Origin: CAZJLP01 sp964546955 | Lineage (GTDB): Bacteria; Verrucomicrobiota; Verrucomicrobiia; Opitutales; Opitutaceae | Assembly (NCBI GenBank): GCA_964546955.1 | Contig: CAZJLP010000018.1 | Location: forward strand, 19,662-83,661 | Reading direction: 5' to 3' | DNA: 64,000 bases | Shown here: positions 1 through 8,588 of the stretch, piece after piece | Numbering within the stretch: the stretch's first letter is position 1 | Layout of the letters: each line of letters begins with the position of its first letter | Notes under the pieces: generated by a model | The model's database searches: none | Seen by the model: the letters and a program-made list of their open reading frames with translations, nothing else | Told to the model about the DNA's origin: nothing | Program-made: the position numbers and the translations under genes

Positions 1-2
1 TC

Positions 3-1526
3 CGGATCGCCGGGGCGTCGGCCACCGAGCCGCCTGCCTCGGTGAAATCGCTCGTGTTTACCGGACTTGAATACGGCTCCGCCCCCTCCCGATTGACGAT
101 CGCGGAGGTGGTTCTGAATGAGCCGAACGCAAACCTCGTCCTGGGAAGCGATCGAAAACTGAATATTCGGACGAGCGCCCGCGCACCCGACGCGAAACCC
201 GCTGCCATCAGCCTGTCGTCCAAAGGCGTGGACCGCTCTGCTGCCCTGCAAAAACCCTCGCTGTTTGTCGCCGTCGATCGGCTGGGAGTTGCGGGTGGAA
301 CGTTTTCCTTCAGGGATCTATCCCTTCAGCCAAATGTGACGTTGGCGGTGAAAGATCTGGAAGGATCCCTCAGTGGAATCTCCAACGGGAGCGTGGCGCG
401 AGCCGAGTTGGAATTGCGCGGCAAGGTGAATGGCGCTGCGCCTTTGGCGATAAAGGGACAAGTCAGCCCATTCGAGCCGGCTTCCTTTGCGGACTTGCGG
501 GCAGAGGTGCGGAATGTCGATCTCGCCCACCTCGGGTCGTATGCCGGGAAATATCTCGGCTACCACGTTGCGCGCGGCAGCCTGTCCGTGGATGCGCGTT
601 TCCGCACTTCCCAGCGCCGCATGAACAGCAACATCACGGCAACGTTGCAGCACGTGGAGTTTGGAGAAGCCACCGACAGCGCGCAGGCGACGCGCGTCCC
701 GCTGACGCTTGCGTTGACGTTGTTGCGCGACGCGAGCGGAAAGATCGTTCTGCCGATCCCGATTCAAGGGAGCCTGGACGACCCGCAATTTCAAATCGGC
801 ACGCTGGTCGGCCGCGCCCTCGAGAATCTGGTGGTCAAGATCGCCACGTCGCCTTTTGCCTTCATCGCGTCCAAATTCGCGAGCGGCTATAAGGGAGAGG
901 AACTGAGCTTCCAGGAATTTCAACCGGGCGGAGTACTGCTCGAGAGCGCGAGTGAAAAGAAATTGATGGTGGTGGCCCGTCAGCTGCGCGAAGCACCCGA
1001 TCTGCATCTTCAAGTCGAGGGCAGTTTCGATCCCAATGCCGATCCGGATGTTTTGCGCGAGCAGGAATTGGATCGGCGAATCCGCCAGGCCATCTGGCAG
1101 CGCGAAAAGCCGATGAACCCGAGCATTTCTCCGCCGGACCAGCTTCAGCTTAAACCCGAAACGGTCGAGCTCGTGCTCGCCGACTTTTATCGAAAGATCC
1201 ACACGCAGCCGCGCAAAGAGGAGTCTGCCACCAAGGGCCCCGCGTCGCGCCGGTGGTCCATCACCCGCATCTTTCGCCGGGCCGAAGCCCCGCCGGCGGC
1301 CGCTCGAGGGCCGGCCCAGGAAATCGTCCTGCCGCCGCGGGAACAGCTGCGGGAAGAAGTGTTGGACTCGATTCCCGTGGACGAAGCGGTGCTCCGACAA
1401 CTCGCGACCTCCCGTGCCGAAATTGTCCGCGAATACCTCGTCAACCAAGGCGAGGTCGCCCGCGAGCGCATCGGGCTCGCCGCCCCCGCCGGAAAAGGCG
1501 CCCGGGTGGAGCTGCGATTGAAGTAG
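3..1526 (+). CDS. DUF748 family AsmA-like envelope protein (5' truncated)
   Basis: The reading frame is open to the left edge, so the true start lies outside the window; about 507 residues are visible. The visible part resembles the C-terminal half of large DUF748 proteins, which span the periplasm and are thought to help envelope lipid or protein transport. It shows alternating beta-strand text and then the family hallmark that begins with a block on residual 'LREAPDLHLQVEGSFDPNAD' and runs into a charged helical region. The last 50 residues carry the typical ending with RAEIVREYL and a closing VELRLK. It stands alone, convergent with the receptor gene on its right. Family assignment is by motif style; the substrate is unknown. 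Confidence 0.7.
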   Translation, partial: RIAGASATEPPASVKSLVFTGLEYGSAPSRLTIAEVVLNEPNANLVLGSDRKLNIRTSARAPDAKPAAISLSSKGVDRSAALQKPSLFVAVDRLGVAGGTFSFRDLSLQPNVTLAVKDLEGSLSGISNGSVARAELELRGKVNGAAPLAIKGQVSPFEPASFADLRAEVRNVDLAHLGSYAGKYLGYHVARGSLSVDARFRTSQRRMNSNITATLQHVEFGEATDSAQATRVPLTLALTLLRDASGKIVLPIPIQGSLDDPQFQIGTLVGRALENLVVKIATSPFAFIASKFASGYKGEELSFQEFQPGGVLLESASEKKLMVVARQLREAPDLHLQVEGSFDPNADPDVLREQELDRRIRQAIWQREKPMNPSISPPDQLQLKPETVELVLADFYRKIHTQPRKEESATKGPASRRWSITRIFRRAEAPPAAARGPAQEIVLPPREQLREEVLDSIPVDEAVLRQLATSRAEIVREYLVNQGEVARERIGLAAPAGKGARVELRLK

Positions 1527-1704
1527 ATTCTCCGTACTCAGCGCAAGGGACAGTCCAATCTACTCTTTCCGTGGGAGGATCCTTCAGCGCGCCTTGACGT
1601 GGAACTTGCCGTGCCGGCAGGTTGCTCCGTCGCATCAAGTCCGGCTGCCAAGAAGGGCGGAGCCCGTCTCCGAGCGGACGCATAGAACCTGCTGCCCGCG
1701 CTCA

Positions 1705-1735
1705 CAAGAAAGCCCACCGGCCGGGCCGGTGGGCT
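1705..1735 (-). terminator. Intrinsic terminator of the TonB-dependent receptor gene
   Basis: Positions 1711-1722 and 1724-1735 form a perfect 12-bp inverted repeat with almost no loop. Read on the minus strand it is followed by a T-rich stretch (TTTCTTGTG). It lies 26 bases past the stop of the receptor gene. Confidence 0.7.
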
Positions 1736-1761
1736 GGGAGGGAAGCGAACCGCTTAGCCGC

Positions 1762-4700
1762 TTAGAACGTGCCTTTGACGCCGAACGTCCAAAGTGCGCC
1801 GTACTTTTCTTCGCGCCACAGCACGGGATAACCGATGGCGGCGTGATTTTCAAATACGAGGTGAGACTCGTTCGTGATGTTGCGACCCTGCCAGAACAGA
1901 TTCACCCGGCGGTGAAGTTGGTAGGAACCGCTTACGTCGAACGTCAGCTTGTGCCGGCGGAAGCGTTGGTTGTTGCTCCACGGGGTGTCGTCCGTCCAGA
2001 CCGCATTCACGCGCGCATTGAAGCGACGGAATTTGTAGCCGATGCCGCCCGTCACCTTGTGCGGGGTGAGACCATTGCGGCGAACGTTAGCGTACACGCG
2101 CGTGTACGTGGCATTGGCGCTCAGTCCGTTGAATGGCTTCGGGAGGAACGTCATTTGCTGGTTGTAGTTGAGCTCCAGGCCGCGGAAACGGCGTGAGCCC
2201 TGACCGCTCACTTGCGTGATGAACGTGTATTGGGACAAGACCGGATCGTCGCCGAAGCCGAATTCTTCCCCCGTGAACTCAATAGTCTCACGCAGGCTCG
2301 AGATGTCGTTTTGGTAGACGCTGGCGGTGAAGCTGCCGGCCGGCTCGAAGTAATGTTCGACTTGGAAGTGAACCTTGTGCGATTCCTGCGGCAGCAGGCC
2401 TGGGTTCGCCACATCGACTTCAAAGTTGCTCTCGTCGTACGACCAGAGGCCGCTGAGAGAGTTGATCGAAGGGCGGGAGATCGACTTGTTGTAACCCAGG
2501 TGAGCGAAGGTATTCCGCAGGACCGGGTACTTCAACGTGGCGCTCGGGAAGAAGTTGTCGTAGGTCGAGGAGCGGATCGAGCGCGGTTGCGAGCGGTACT
2601 GATAGATCAGCCCCGGAATGGTGGTCGCCCGCCCAGCGGTAACCGGAAACCCCGCGGCGCTGACTTCACTGCCCGGGAGAGGCGTGTGTTCGAGCGACGA
2701 CACGTTGGTTTGTTCCCAGCGCAAGCCTGTCTGAATTTGCAGCCTCTTGATCTTGGTGTTGCCCATGACGTACAGGGAGTTGATCTGCTCCTTGAAGTCT
2801 TTGCTGTTTTCGACGTAGGCCTCGAACCAGTTGGTCGCATTGGTGCTCCCGGTGTTCACGAAGTACTCAGGGTGTTCGTAGAACAAACCGGCCAGCGCGG
2901 AGCGCGACGGGAAAGTCGGCGGAGCGCCTGAGGTGACACCGAGGAACTGCCCGCCCGTGCCGCCCATTTGGAAGATGTGGCGCGAGGGATACGCCGCGTA
3001 GGTGCCGGTCGTCGTGATCGCACCGGTCGCCGGATTGAGAATGTTGCCGCCCGGTCCGATGTAACTCCAGTTGAACAGTCCGCCCTGGCTCTCGTAGTCC
3101 CAGATCTTCTCCTGGATTTTGCCGCCCACTTTAAAGAAGGTCGGGAGTTTCCAGCCGGTGGTGTATTTGGCGTTCAGCGCCAAATTATATACTTGGTTCT
3201 TCGCGTAACGACCTTCGTCGCTCAACCGAGGGTTCGTAAAGTTCGCCAAATCGGACCAGTCGGGGCCGTCCAATTGCTGGATTCGCCAATCCGCGGTCTG
3301 GGTCGAAGTACGCGTGGCTCGGAAGTTAAAGCTGTTGAGATTATTGACTGCTGCATCGCGCGCGGAACCGCGGCTCAAAGCTTCGTAGTCGTTGGTCGAG
3401 ATGGAAACGCCGCCGGCGCCATCAATCACGAGCGAGCGGAGCTTGTATTCGAAACGACCGTTGATGGTTTTTGTATCGCCCAATTTTGTGGCGCCTGAGC
3501 CGCCCAAGGCCACGCTGCGGTTGGTCCCTGCGGGGGCCGTCGTCGTGATATCCGTCAAGCCGTTGCCCTGCGTCGACATCTTGCCGCTTGCGGCGTTGTT
3601 GTTGTCCGCGTGCGTGTTGAACGTCAGCTGTCGGTTGTAGAAGGAGGCGTCGTAATAGTTGTAGATCGCGTTGATGCCGGCCGACAGACGGGGGCTGAAT
3701 TTATAGTCTGCGGTAAGCGTCGTCGTGAAACGCTCGGTGAACTTCGGGCCTGACTTGAAGGACAGGGTGCGGATGACGCCGGGGCGTGTATCGGTCGAGG
3801 TGCCAGAGGGCGTTCTCGTGTTGTACGTGTGGTCAACGCGGAACTGTTCGTTGTACATGTTCGACTCGGAAACGTTCAGGATGATGCCAAGGCGGTTGCC
3901 GAAGAAAACGTCCGAATACTCCAACATCGCACCGGGCTTCCATTTGTAGTTCTTGTTGTCGTCCGGACCATAGGACTCACTCGCACGGAATTCTTCGGAG
4001 TTGAACAGGGCGTTGATCTGGTAACGGATCCGGCGGCCTTTGCTGTCGAAGGCCCGCTTCGTGCGCATGTTGATCGTACCGGCCGGTGAGTCGGCATCCA
4101 TATCCGCGCTGGTCGTGCGGCTGACTTCGATTGACTCGATGCTGTTGATCGAGACCTGTTCGAAGCCGAAGGACCGCGAGCCTTCGCCGGCCGGATTATT
4201 TTCCGTACCGTTGTACTGGATGAACGCATCGGCGCTGGCCAGCTTCATGCCGTCGAGGGCGACGCCGGTGTACTCGGGGTCGAGACCGCCGATGCGCGGC
4301 GTGCGCGTGTCGGCCTCGACGTATTCGAGATCGACGCCGGGCAGATACTTCAAGAACTCGCCGACATTGCCTTCGGCCACATCGCCGAAGACGTCGGACG
4401 CGACGATGTTCGTGATGTTCATCGAACGCTTTTGGTCCTGGATCGCTTTCGATTGACCTTCGCGTTCGGAGGAAACGACGAACTCGGTCAGCGAGATGAC
4501 GTCGTCGCCGGCCCGAGGCGCAGTCACAGCCGTGCTGATCAGTTCGAAGTCGCGCGTGGCGGTTTGGCCGCTCGTCACGTTCAGTTTCGCCGTGACAGGC
4601 TGATAGCCGGTGTAGCTGATCGCCAACGTCTGTTCGCCCGCGGGCACGTTTAACAACGTGTAGGAACCATCGCTCTCGGTGAAGGTCGAGAGAGGCGTTC

Positions 4701-4887
4701 CTTCCACACGCACTTCGGCGCTGCGAACGTACTCTTTTGTTGCTGGGTTATAGATGCGTCCAATCACGGTGCCGGTTCCGGCACTCTGCGCGTGGAGGGT
4801 TGCTGCAAACGCACAGGTGAGGAGCCAGCCGAGGTAAGGCAGGAGTCCTCGCACCCAGTGCGGACAATGAGGTGTGGTGTTAGTCAT
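1762..4887 (-). CDS. TonB-dependent outer membrane receptor with carboxypeptidase-regulatory-like N-terminus
   Basis: A 1041-residue outer membrane receptor that would import a ligand using TonB energy. The ATG at 4887 is preferred over the longer frame from 4980 because it is followed directly by a signal peptide ending near ATLHAQ. The order is: a carboxypeptidase-regulatory-like beta domain (about 35-115), a TonB-box-like segment LTEFVVSSE, a plug with LPGVDLEYVE and INSIESIEVSRTTSADMDAD, and a long beta barrel ending in FGVKGTF with the required terminal Phe. It is divergent from an RbsD/FucU-like mutarotase gene across a 305-base gap with a palindrome, which hints at a sugar ligand. No SusD-like partner is present. 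Ligand unknown. Confidence 0.9.
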   Translation of the reverse strand: MTNTTPHCPHWVRGLLPYLGWLLTCAFAATLHAQSAGTGTVIGRIYNPATKEYVRSAEVRVEGTPLSTFTESDGSYTLLNVPAGEQTLAISYTGYQPVTAKLNVTSGQTATRDFELISTAVTAPRAGDDVISLTEFVVSSEREGQSKAIQDQKRSMNITNIVASDVFGDVAEGNVGEFLKYLPGVDLEYVEADTRTPRIGGLDPEYTGVALDGMKLASADAFIQYNGTENNPAGEGSRSFGFEQVSINSIESIEVSRTTSADMDADSPAGTINMRTKRAFDSKGRRIRYQINALFNSEEFRASESYGPDDNKNYKWKPGAMLEYSDVFFGNRLGIILNVSESNMYNEQFRVDHTYNTRTPSGTSTDTRPGVIRTLSFKSGPKFTERFTTTLTADYKFSPRLSAGINAIYNYYDASFYNRQLTFNTHADNNNAASGKMSTQGNGLTDITTTAPAGTNRSVALGGSGATKLGDTKTINGRFEYKLRSLVIDGAGGVSISTNDYEALSRGSARDAAVNNLNSFNFRATRTSTQTADWRIQQLDGPDWSDLANFTNPRLSDEGRYAKNQVYNLALNAKYTTGWKLPTFFKVGGKIQEKIWDYESQGGLFNWSYIGPGGNILNPATGAITTTGTYAAYPSRHIFQMGGTGGQFLGVTSGAPPTFPSRSALAGLFYEHPEYFVNTGSTNATNWFEAYVENSKDFKEQINSLYVMGNTKIKRLQIQTGLRWEQTNVSSLEHTPLPGSEVSAAGFPVTAGRATTIPGLIYQYRSQPRSIRSSTYDNFFPSATLKYPVLRNTFAHLGYNKSISRPSINSLSGLWSYDESNFEVDVANPGLLPQESHKVHFQVEHYFEPAGSFTASVYQNDISSLRETIEFTGEEFGFGDDPVLSQYTFITQVSGQGSRRFRGLELNYNQQMTFLPKPFNGLSANATYTRVYANVRRNGLTPHKVTGGIGYKFRRFNARVNAVWTDDTPWSNNQRFRRHKLTFDVSGSYQLHRRVNLFWQGRNITNESHLVFENHAAIGYPVLWREEKYGALWTFGVKGTF

Positions 4888-4994
4888 AGGGAGATCGGTT
4901 GCCGAATTGGCCAAAGCTGCCGCAGCGAGGCATGGTGTGCTCGGTACGCGTCGTTGGGGGGACGTCAGCGATGGGGGCAAAAAAACGACAAGGT

Positions 4995-5023
4995 GTTAAA
5001 TGCCGCTCGGATTTCTAGATCAA
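4995..5023 (-). promoter_or_regulatory. Possible sigma-70-type promoter for the receptor gene
   Basis: On the minus strand, TTGATC (5018-5023) and TTTAAC (4995-5000) are separated by 17 bases. The -35 is fair and the -10 weak. It would start the transcript about 100 bases before the ATG at 4887. Nothing else coding is seen between 4888 and 5192. Confidence 0.35.
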
Positions 5024-5051
5024 GCGCGACACGGGTCGAGGGAGGGGTAGG

Positions 5052-5062
5052 GTTACGGTAAC
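5052..5062. promoter_or_regulatory. Candidate operator palindrome between divergent genes
   Basis: GTTACGGTAAC is a perfect 11-base palindrome lying 29 bases upstream of the possible receptor -35 box and 130 bases before the mutarotase-like start. Its position in a divergent sugar-type locus suggests a repressor or activator site, for example of LacI type. No regulator gene is adjacent. Confidence 0.35.
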
Positions 5063-5192
5063 ACGTAAGGTTTTTTATGTGACACGCGCCTTTAGGGGGG
5101 AGTACGAGACAGCTCTCGCAGAGTCCGAGAAGTTTTCTTGCACCTCGCACCCGATCGGGAATTTTCGTGCCGCACCCTCAACTTATCCGCCT

Positions 5193-5582
5193 ATGCTCCG
5201 CACCGGCCTTCTCAATCCGCAGATCCTCTCACTTCTCGCGCGCACACGGCACACGAACACCTTGGTCATCTCCGATCGAGGTTTTCCCTTCTGGCCCGAG
5301 ATCGAGACGGTGGACATCTCGCTCATCGACGATGTGCCGTCCGTGCTTCAGGTCCTTGCCGCCTTGAAGGGAAATTTCGTGATCGGGCGCGCCTACATGG
5401 CGGCGGAATTCCTCAAAAACAACACGGCGGAACGCCAAGACGCGGTGCGCCGGACGCTCGGTGATATTCCGCTCGTCCACGAGCCGCACGTGGAATTCAA
5501 GAAGCGCGTCCCCCATGCCATCGGTCTGATCCGCACTGGCGATACCGTCCAATACGCGAACATGATCCTGGAATCAGCCTGA
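5193..5582 (+). CDS. RbsD/FucU family sugar mutarotase
   Basis: A 129-residue protein, the usual size for RbsD (D-ribose pyranase) and FucU (L-fucose mutarotase), cytosolic enzymes that interconvert sugar anomers. The N-terminus matches the family: MLRTGLLNPQIL, then RHTNTLVISDRGFPF with the catalytic His at residue 20 and the following Asp and Gly-Phe-Pro. The C-terminal family signature is seen as IGLIRTGDTVQYANMILES. The ATG at 5193 gives the canonical N-terminus; longer frames add unrelated sequence. Whether ribose, fucose or another sugar is used cannot be read from sequence. It probably works with the divergent TonB-dependent receptor. Confidence 0.88.
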   Translation: MLRTGLLNPQILSLLARTRHTNTLVISDRGFPFWPEIETVDISLIDDVPSVLQVLAALKGNFVIGRAYMAAEFLKNNTAERQDAVRRTLGDIPLVHEPHVEFKKRVPHAIGLIRTGDTVQYANMILESA

Positions 5583-5593
5583 CGCGGAAGGGA

Positions 5594-5664
5594 GGTTGAA
5601 AGTTTAGGGGAAGGTCCGCTCAAGGCCTGTATGTCTCTCAACTCTCAACCCTCAACTCTCAACT
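5594..5664. repeat. Mirrored heptamer array before the YkgJ-like gene
   Basis: The right arm (5637-5664) is four head-to-tail heptamers of consensus CTCAACY. The left arm (about 5593-5606) is two degenerate copies of the complement; 5594-5604 pairs with 5640-5650 at 10 of 11 bases. The right arm overlaps the N-terminal codons of the next gene. Confidence 0.75.
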
Positions 5665-5948
5665 CGGCAGGCGTCGCCTGCCGCTCAGGCTGCGGAGCGT
5701 GCTGTATCGCGCCGTCGATCTCCACTCCTATACCGGGAATGCCCGGCGGGAAACCGGCGGGTGTGCGCTGTGTGCAACTGACGGACGACAACCGCTGCAA
5801 ACTCTTTGGCCATCCCAGCCGTCCCTCCGTCTGCGCAAGCCTTCGGCCCACCGAAGCGATGTGCGGTGCTTCGCGCGAATCTGCATTGGCCTACCTTGCA
5901 CACCTGGAGCAACTGACGACCCCGAGGTCAGCGTCTTTTCGGAGATAA
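5631..5948 (+). CDS. YkgJ-family cysteine-cluster protein
   Basis: A 105-residue protein of the YkgJ/UPF0153 type, thought to bind zinc or an iron-sulfur cluster; the role is unknown. The hallmark Cys-x3-Cys-x2-Cys-Cys is at residues 17, 21, 24 and 25 (ACRSGCGACC), followed by Cys at 47, 56 and 68 with the typical NRCKLFGHPSRPSVC run. The first 14 residues (MSLNSQPSTLNSAG) are a direct translation of the heptamer array, so they are either a recent N-terminal addition or the true start is non-standard near residue 15. There is no good ribosome binding site. Confidence 0.75.
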   Translation: MSLNSQPSTLNSAGVACRSGCGACCIAPSISTPIPGMPGGKPAGVRCVQLTDDNRCKLFGHPSRPSVCASLRPTEAMCGASRESALAYLAHLEQLTTPRSASFRR

Positions 5949-6105
5949 GTGGAGGAAAAGAGAGTGATGGCGGGGCGCCGCCGCTTGGGTGTCTGCGCCT
6001 GGAGGCGCTCTTTTGCTGACGCCCCGATCGTTGACCCGATCCCTGGGGGGCTTGGAAAGGCTGCACTGAATACAGCGCAGCCACTTCCACCCAGAACCCG
6101 AAATG

Positions 6106-6127
6106 GTAGCGCGCCTCCGCGCGCTAC
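6106..6127. repeat. Palindrome with CCTCCG loop at the end of the zinc-ribbon gene
   Basis: GTAGCGCG (6106-6113) and CGCGCTAC (6120-6127) are perfect inverted arms around the loop CCTCCG. The right arm contains the stop codon of the minus-strand gene that ends at 6124. The loop matches the core of the other GC-rich palindromes in this window. Confidence 0.6.
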
Positions 6128-7227
6128 TGGTCTTGAATCCAGAAAAAGACGAGCACGGCGACCAACACTGCCAGGACAGCCAGCGAAATCTTCCACCAGC
6201 TCTTGGGGTATTCTCCGGCGATCTTGACCGTGAAGCCGTTGATCACGACTTGAAATGGTTTTCCGTGGAAGTCGTAGGTGAGGAGCCAGATGGGGACAAG
6301 GATGTGCTTGAATGTTTGTCCGGAGTAATCGGCGTCGACCCGCAGATTGCGCTGCGTATCGCCCGGAACTCGTTCCGCGCACATCCGTTCGAGATCTCGA
6401 TCCATGCGTTCGCGCGCGATCTGCGCCGCCTGCATCAAGTCGAGTTGATACCGCTCAACCACCCAGCCCGACAAAAAGCCGGCGTGATACGGCTTCAAAT
6501 TGTCAGTGGGAAAAGGCTCCACGCCGGCCAGGAGAGTCGGGTGCACGCCCCGCGAGGCCGCCACCAGACGGTCATTGAAAAAGTGCTCCAACGAGCCCGC
6601 GCTGGGTTCCCACCGAACGTGCCGGACCTGCCGAGTCTGCCGTTTCCCTTGCGAGTCGGTGTAGCTCTCCGTCGTGTAGTAGTAGTAGCCGCTCTCCGCC
6701 GTCCATTCCGCGTGCACCTGCGCGTCGAAGGTCCAGTAGGGAATATAGACTCCCTTCACGATGTCCGTCTTGGCGCGCGTTTTTAATGCATTCGGGGCGA
6801 ACCAGCGCGATCCATACCATTTGCGAATTGCCTCGCGCACTTCCGTCTCGCTCACCTTGAACTCCAGCAGGCTTTCGGGACGGAACGCTTCCTTGACCTC
6901 CTCGTACGGCACGAGCGCGGAAGATCCGCAGAAATCGCAGCGCTGTCCCACCCGCTCCGGATCGAACACGGAGATCGCCTGGCAACTCTGGCACTTGACC
7001 TGTGTTTTCGAGGCCTCCCAGCCACGGGCAGAATCTGGAATGCTGCGCAGCGCGGCCACGAGATCGTGCTCGACGATCGTTTCCTCTCCGCTCGACGACA
7101 GCTCGATATTGGCGGGGGACGTCGTTCCGCAATACTTGCAAATCAGCGCTTTCTTGCCCGGATCCCAAATCGCCTCCGCTCCGCAAGCAGGGCAGGAGAA
7201 TTTGTTGCGCGCGACAACGTCAGCCAT
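6124..7227 (-). CDS. Double zinc-ribbon, single-pass membrane protein (YdjG-like)
   Basis: A 367-residue protein with an N-terminal zinc ribbon (Cys 12, 15, 30, 33) and a second one near residues 77-100 (KCQSCQA and RCDFCGS). A long soluble region with YWTFDAQVHAEW follows, and it ends in one hydrophobic helix near 346-363 with a short charged tail. This layout resembles Bacillus YdjG, a membrane-stress protein acting with an SPFH partner. The next gene upstream in the same operon, 29 bases away, is indeed an SPFH protein, which supports the comparison. Function by analogy only. Confidence 0.7.
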   Translation of the reverse strand: MADVVARNKFSCPACGAEAIWDPGKKALICKYCGTTSPANIELSSSGEETIVEHDLVAALRSIPDSARGWEASKTQVKCQSCQAISVFDPERVGQRCDFCGSSALVPYEEVKEAFRPESLLEFKVSETEVREAIRKWYGSRWFAPNALKTRAKTDIVKGVYIPYWTFDAQVHAEWTAESGYYYYTTESYTDSQGKRQTRQVRHVRWEPSAGSLEHFFNDRLVAASRGVHPTLLAGVEPFPTDNLKPYHAGFLSGWVVERYQLDLMQAAQIARERMDRDLERMCAERVPGDTQRNLRVDADYSGQTFKHILVPIWLLTYDFHGKPFQVVINGFTVKIAGEYPKSWWKISLAVLAVLVAVLVFFWIQDQ

Positions 7228-7256
7228 TTCGAGATCTATAAGGTGGCGGTGCCCGG

Positions 7257-8357
7257 CTAACTTTTTAAGAATTCATCCAGCGCCGAGCGGGTGATGCGCC
7301 AGGTGGAACCGATCTTTTTTCCTTTGAGCGAACCCTCGGTCAACGTCGCGATCACGTCCGTTTCGTTGACGCCTAGCACCTTCGCCGCCTCCGCCGGACT
7401 CAGCAACTCGGGGAAACCCGCCATGCTCGTCGTCGGCGCGGCCACCGGAGCGGCGCCGACCTGGCGGGGAGGGCCGCCGGCGGCGGGCGTGCCCTGGGAT
7501 CCTAGCATGCCGCCGGGTTGATTCATCATTTGCTGCGCCAGCCCGAAGCCCATCGCGATTTCCGCCGCGGCCCCGCCCGCTCCACCGCCGCCTTTGGCCA
7601 TGCCCTCCGCCATCTGCAGCTTCACGTAGTCGTTGAGATTTCCGATCGCGGCCATGCTCGAACGTTTATCGATGGCTTGTTCCACCTCGGGCGGAACGGA
7701 AACGTTTTCCACGATGAACGCCGTGATCTCCAGACCGTACTTTTCCTGAATCGCCGGATTGATCAACGGCAGCAGCGCAGCTCCGAGTTCTCCATACCGA
7801 GAGGCCACGTCGAGTACCGGCACCTTCGCCGAAGCGAGCGCGTCGGTGAAGACACTCACGATCCGTGACCGCATCGTGTCCGCGAATTCGTCCAGCCGGA
7901 ATTGGTGGTCCGTGCCGGCGACTTCTTTGAGAAAGGTCTTCACGTCGACGATACGGAAGTCGTAGGTGCCGAACGCGCGTGCGCGCACGATTCCGAAATC
8001 CGCGTCCCGCATCATCACGGGGTTTGAGGTGCCCCATTTATTCCCGGTGAAGAGACGCGTGTTGACGTAATAGACATCCGCCTTGAAGGGGCTCTCGAAG
8101 CCATATTTCCAGCCCTTGAGCGTGGACAAGATCGGAATGTTATCGGTGGTGAGCGAATACTTGCCCGGTCCGAACGTGTCGCCGAACTGGCCGAGATAAA
8201 TAAATTGAGCGGTTTGCGACTCCCGCACAATCAGCTGGGCGCCGCGCTTGATTTCTTTGTCTTCGTCTGGGAAGCGCCACGAAAGCGTGTCGCGCGAGTC
8301 GTCCTCCCACTGAATGATTTCGAGAAACTGACCTTTGAGATAATCGAGTAAGCCCAT
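7257..8357 (-). CDS. SPFH-domain protein (YdjI-like) with C-terminal excisionase-type HTH
   Basis: A 366-residue protein starting at the ATG at 8357 (MGLLDYLKGQFLEIIQW), the conserved N-terminus of the YdjI or 'virion core protein' type of SPFH proteins. The SPFH region covers about residues 25-235, followed by a Gly/Ala/Met-rich linker (about 245-310). The last 50 residues look like a MerR/excisionase helix-turn-helix (LSPAEAAKVLGVNETDV, then GSTWRITRSALDEFL), where relatives more often carry a zinc ribbon. It is the first gene of a two-gene operon with the zinc-ribbon membrane protein. A likely role is a membrane-associated oligomer in envelope stress. The HTH-like domain may bind protein and not DNA. 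Confidence 0.8.
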   Translation of the reverse strand: MGLLDYLKGQFLEIIQWEDDSRDTLSWRFPDEDKEIKRGAQLIVRESQTAQFIYLGQFGDTFGPGKYSLTTDNIPILSTLKGWKYGFESPFKADVYYVNTRLFTGNKWGTSNPVMMRDADFGIVRARAFGTYDFRIVDVKTFLKEVAGTDHQFRLDEFADTMRSRIVSVFTDALASAKVPVLDVASRYGELGAALLPLINPAIQEKYGLEITAFIVENVSVPPEVEQAIDKRSSMAAIGNLNDYVKLQMAEGMAKGGGGAGGAAAEIAMGFGLAQQMMNQPGGMLGSQGTPAAGGPPRQVGAAPVAAPTTSMAGFPELLSPAEAAKVLGVNETDVIATLTEGSLKGKKIGSTWRITRSALDEFLKS

Positions 8358-8445
8358 GGTGTGAAGGTTTGTCGCATGGAGATCCCGCGACGCACTGCGG
8401 AGGACCTTAGGCGTAGAGCGGTAATTGTAGAGTCTGTTTTGCGAA

Positions 8446-8472
8446 TTTGGAAACAAGCGGCCGCGTTATAAT
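8446..8472 (+). promoter_or_regulatory. Possible promoter of ettA
   Basis: A perfect TATAAT lies at 8467-8472, about 117 bases before the ettA ATG. The best -35 is TTTGGA at 8446-8451, which gives a short 15-base spacer, so the -10 is the better supported half. Confidence 0.4.
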
Positions 8473-8588
8473 TCGCCCTCTATTGTCGTCCTCCAACGGA
8501 GCGGAGGGTGCTGGCAAGAGGCCCCTCTCAAGCCGCACCTTTCCCTTTCCGCTGGCAACGAACGGCGACCCCCGGTTTGTTCTCACCC

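Noticed and set aside
1594..3498. Plus-strand open frames opposite the TonB receptor gene
   Set aside because: Antisense shadows of the receptor with no motifs.
5594..5664. CRISPR array
   Set aside because: Units are 7 bases with no spacers; none of the repeats in the window has the 25-40 base repeat plus unique spacer pattern.
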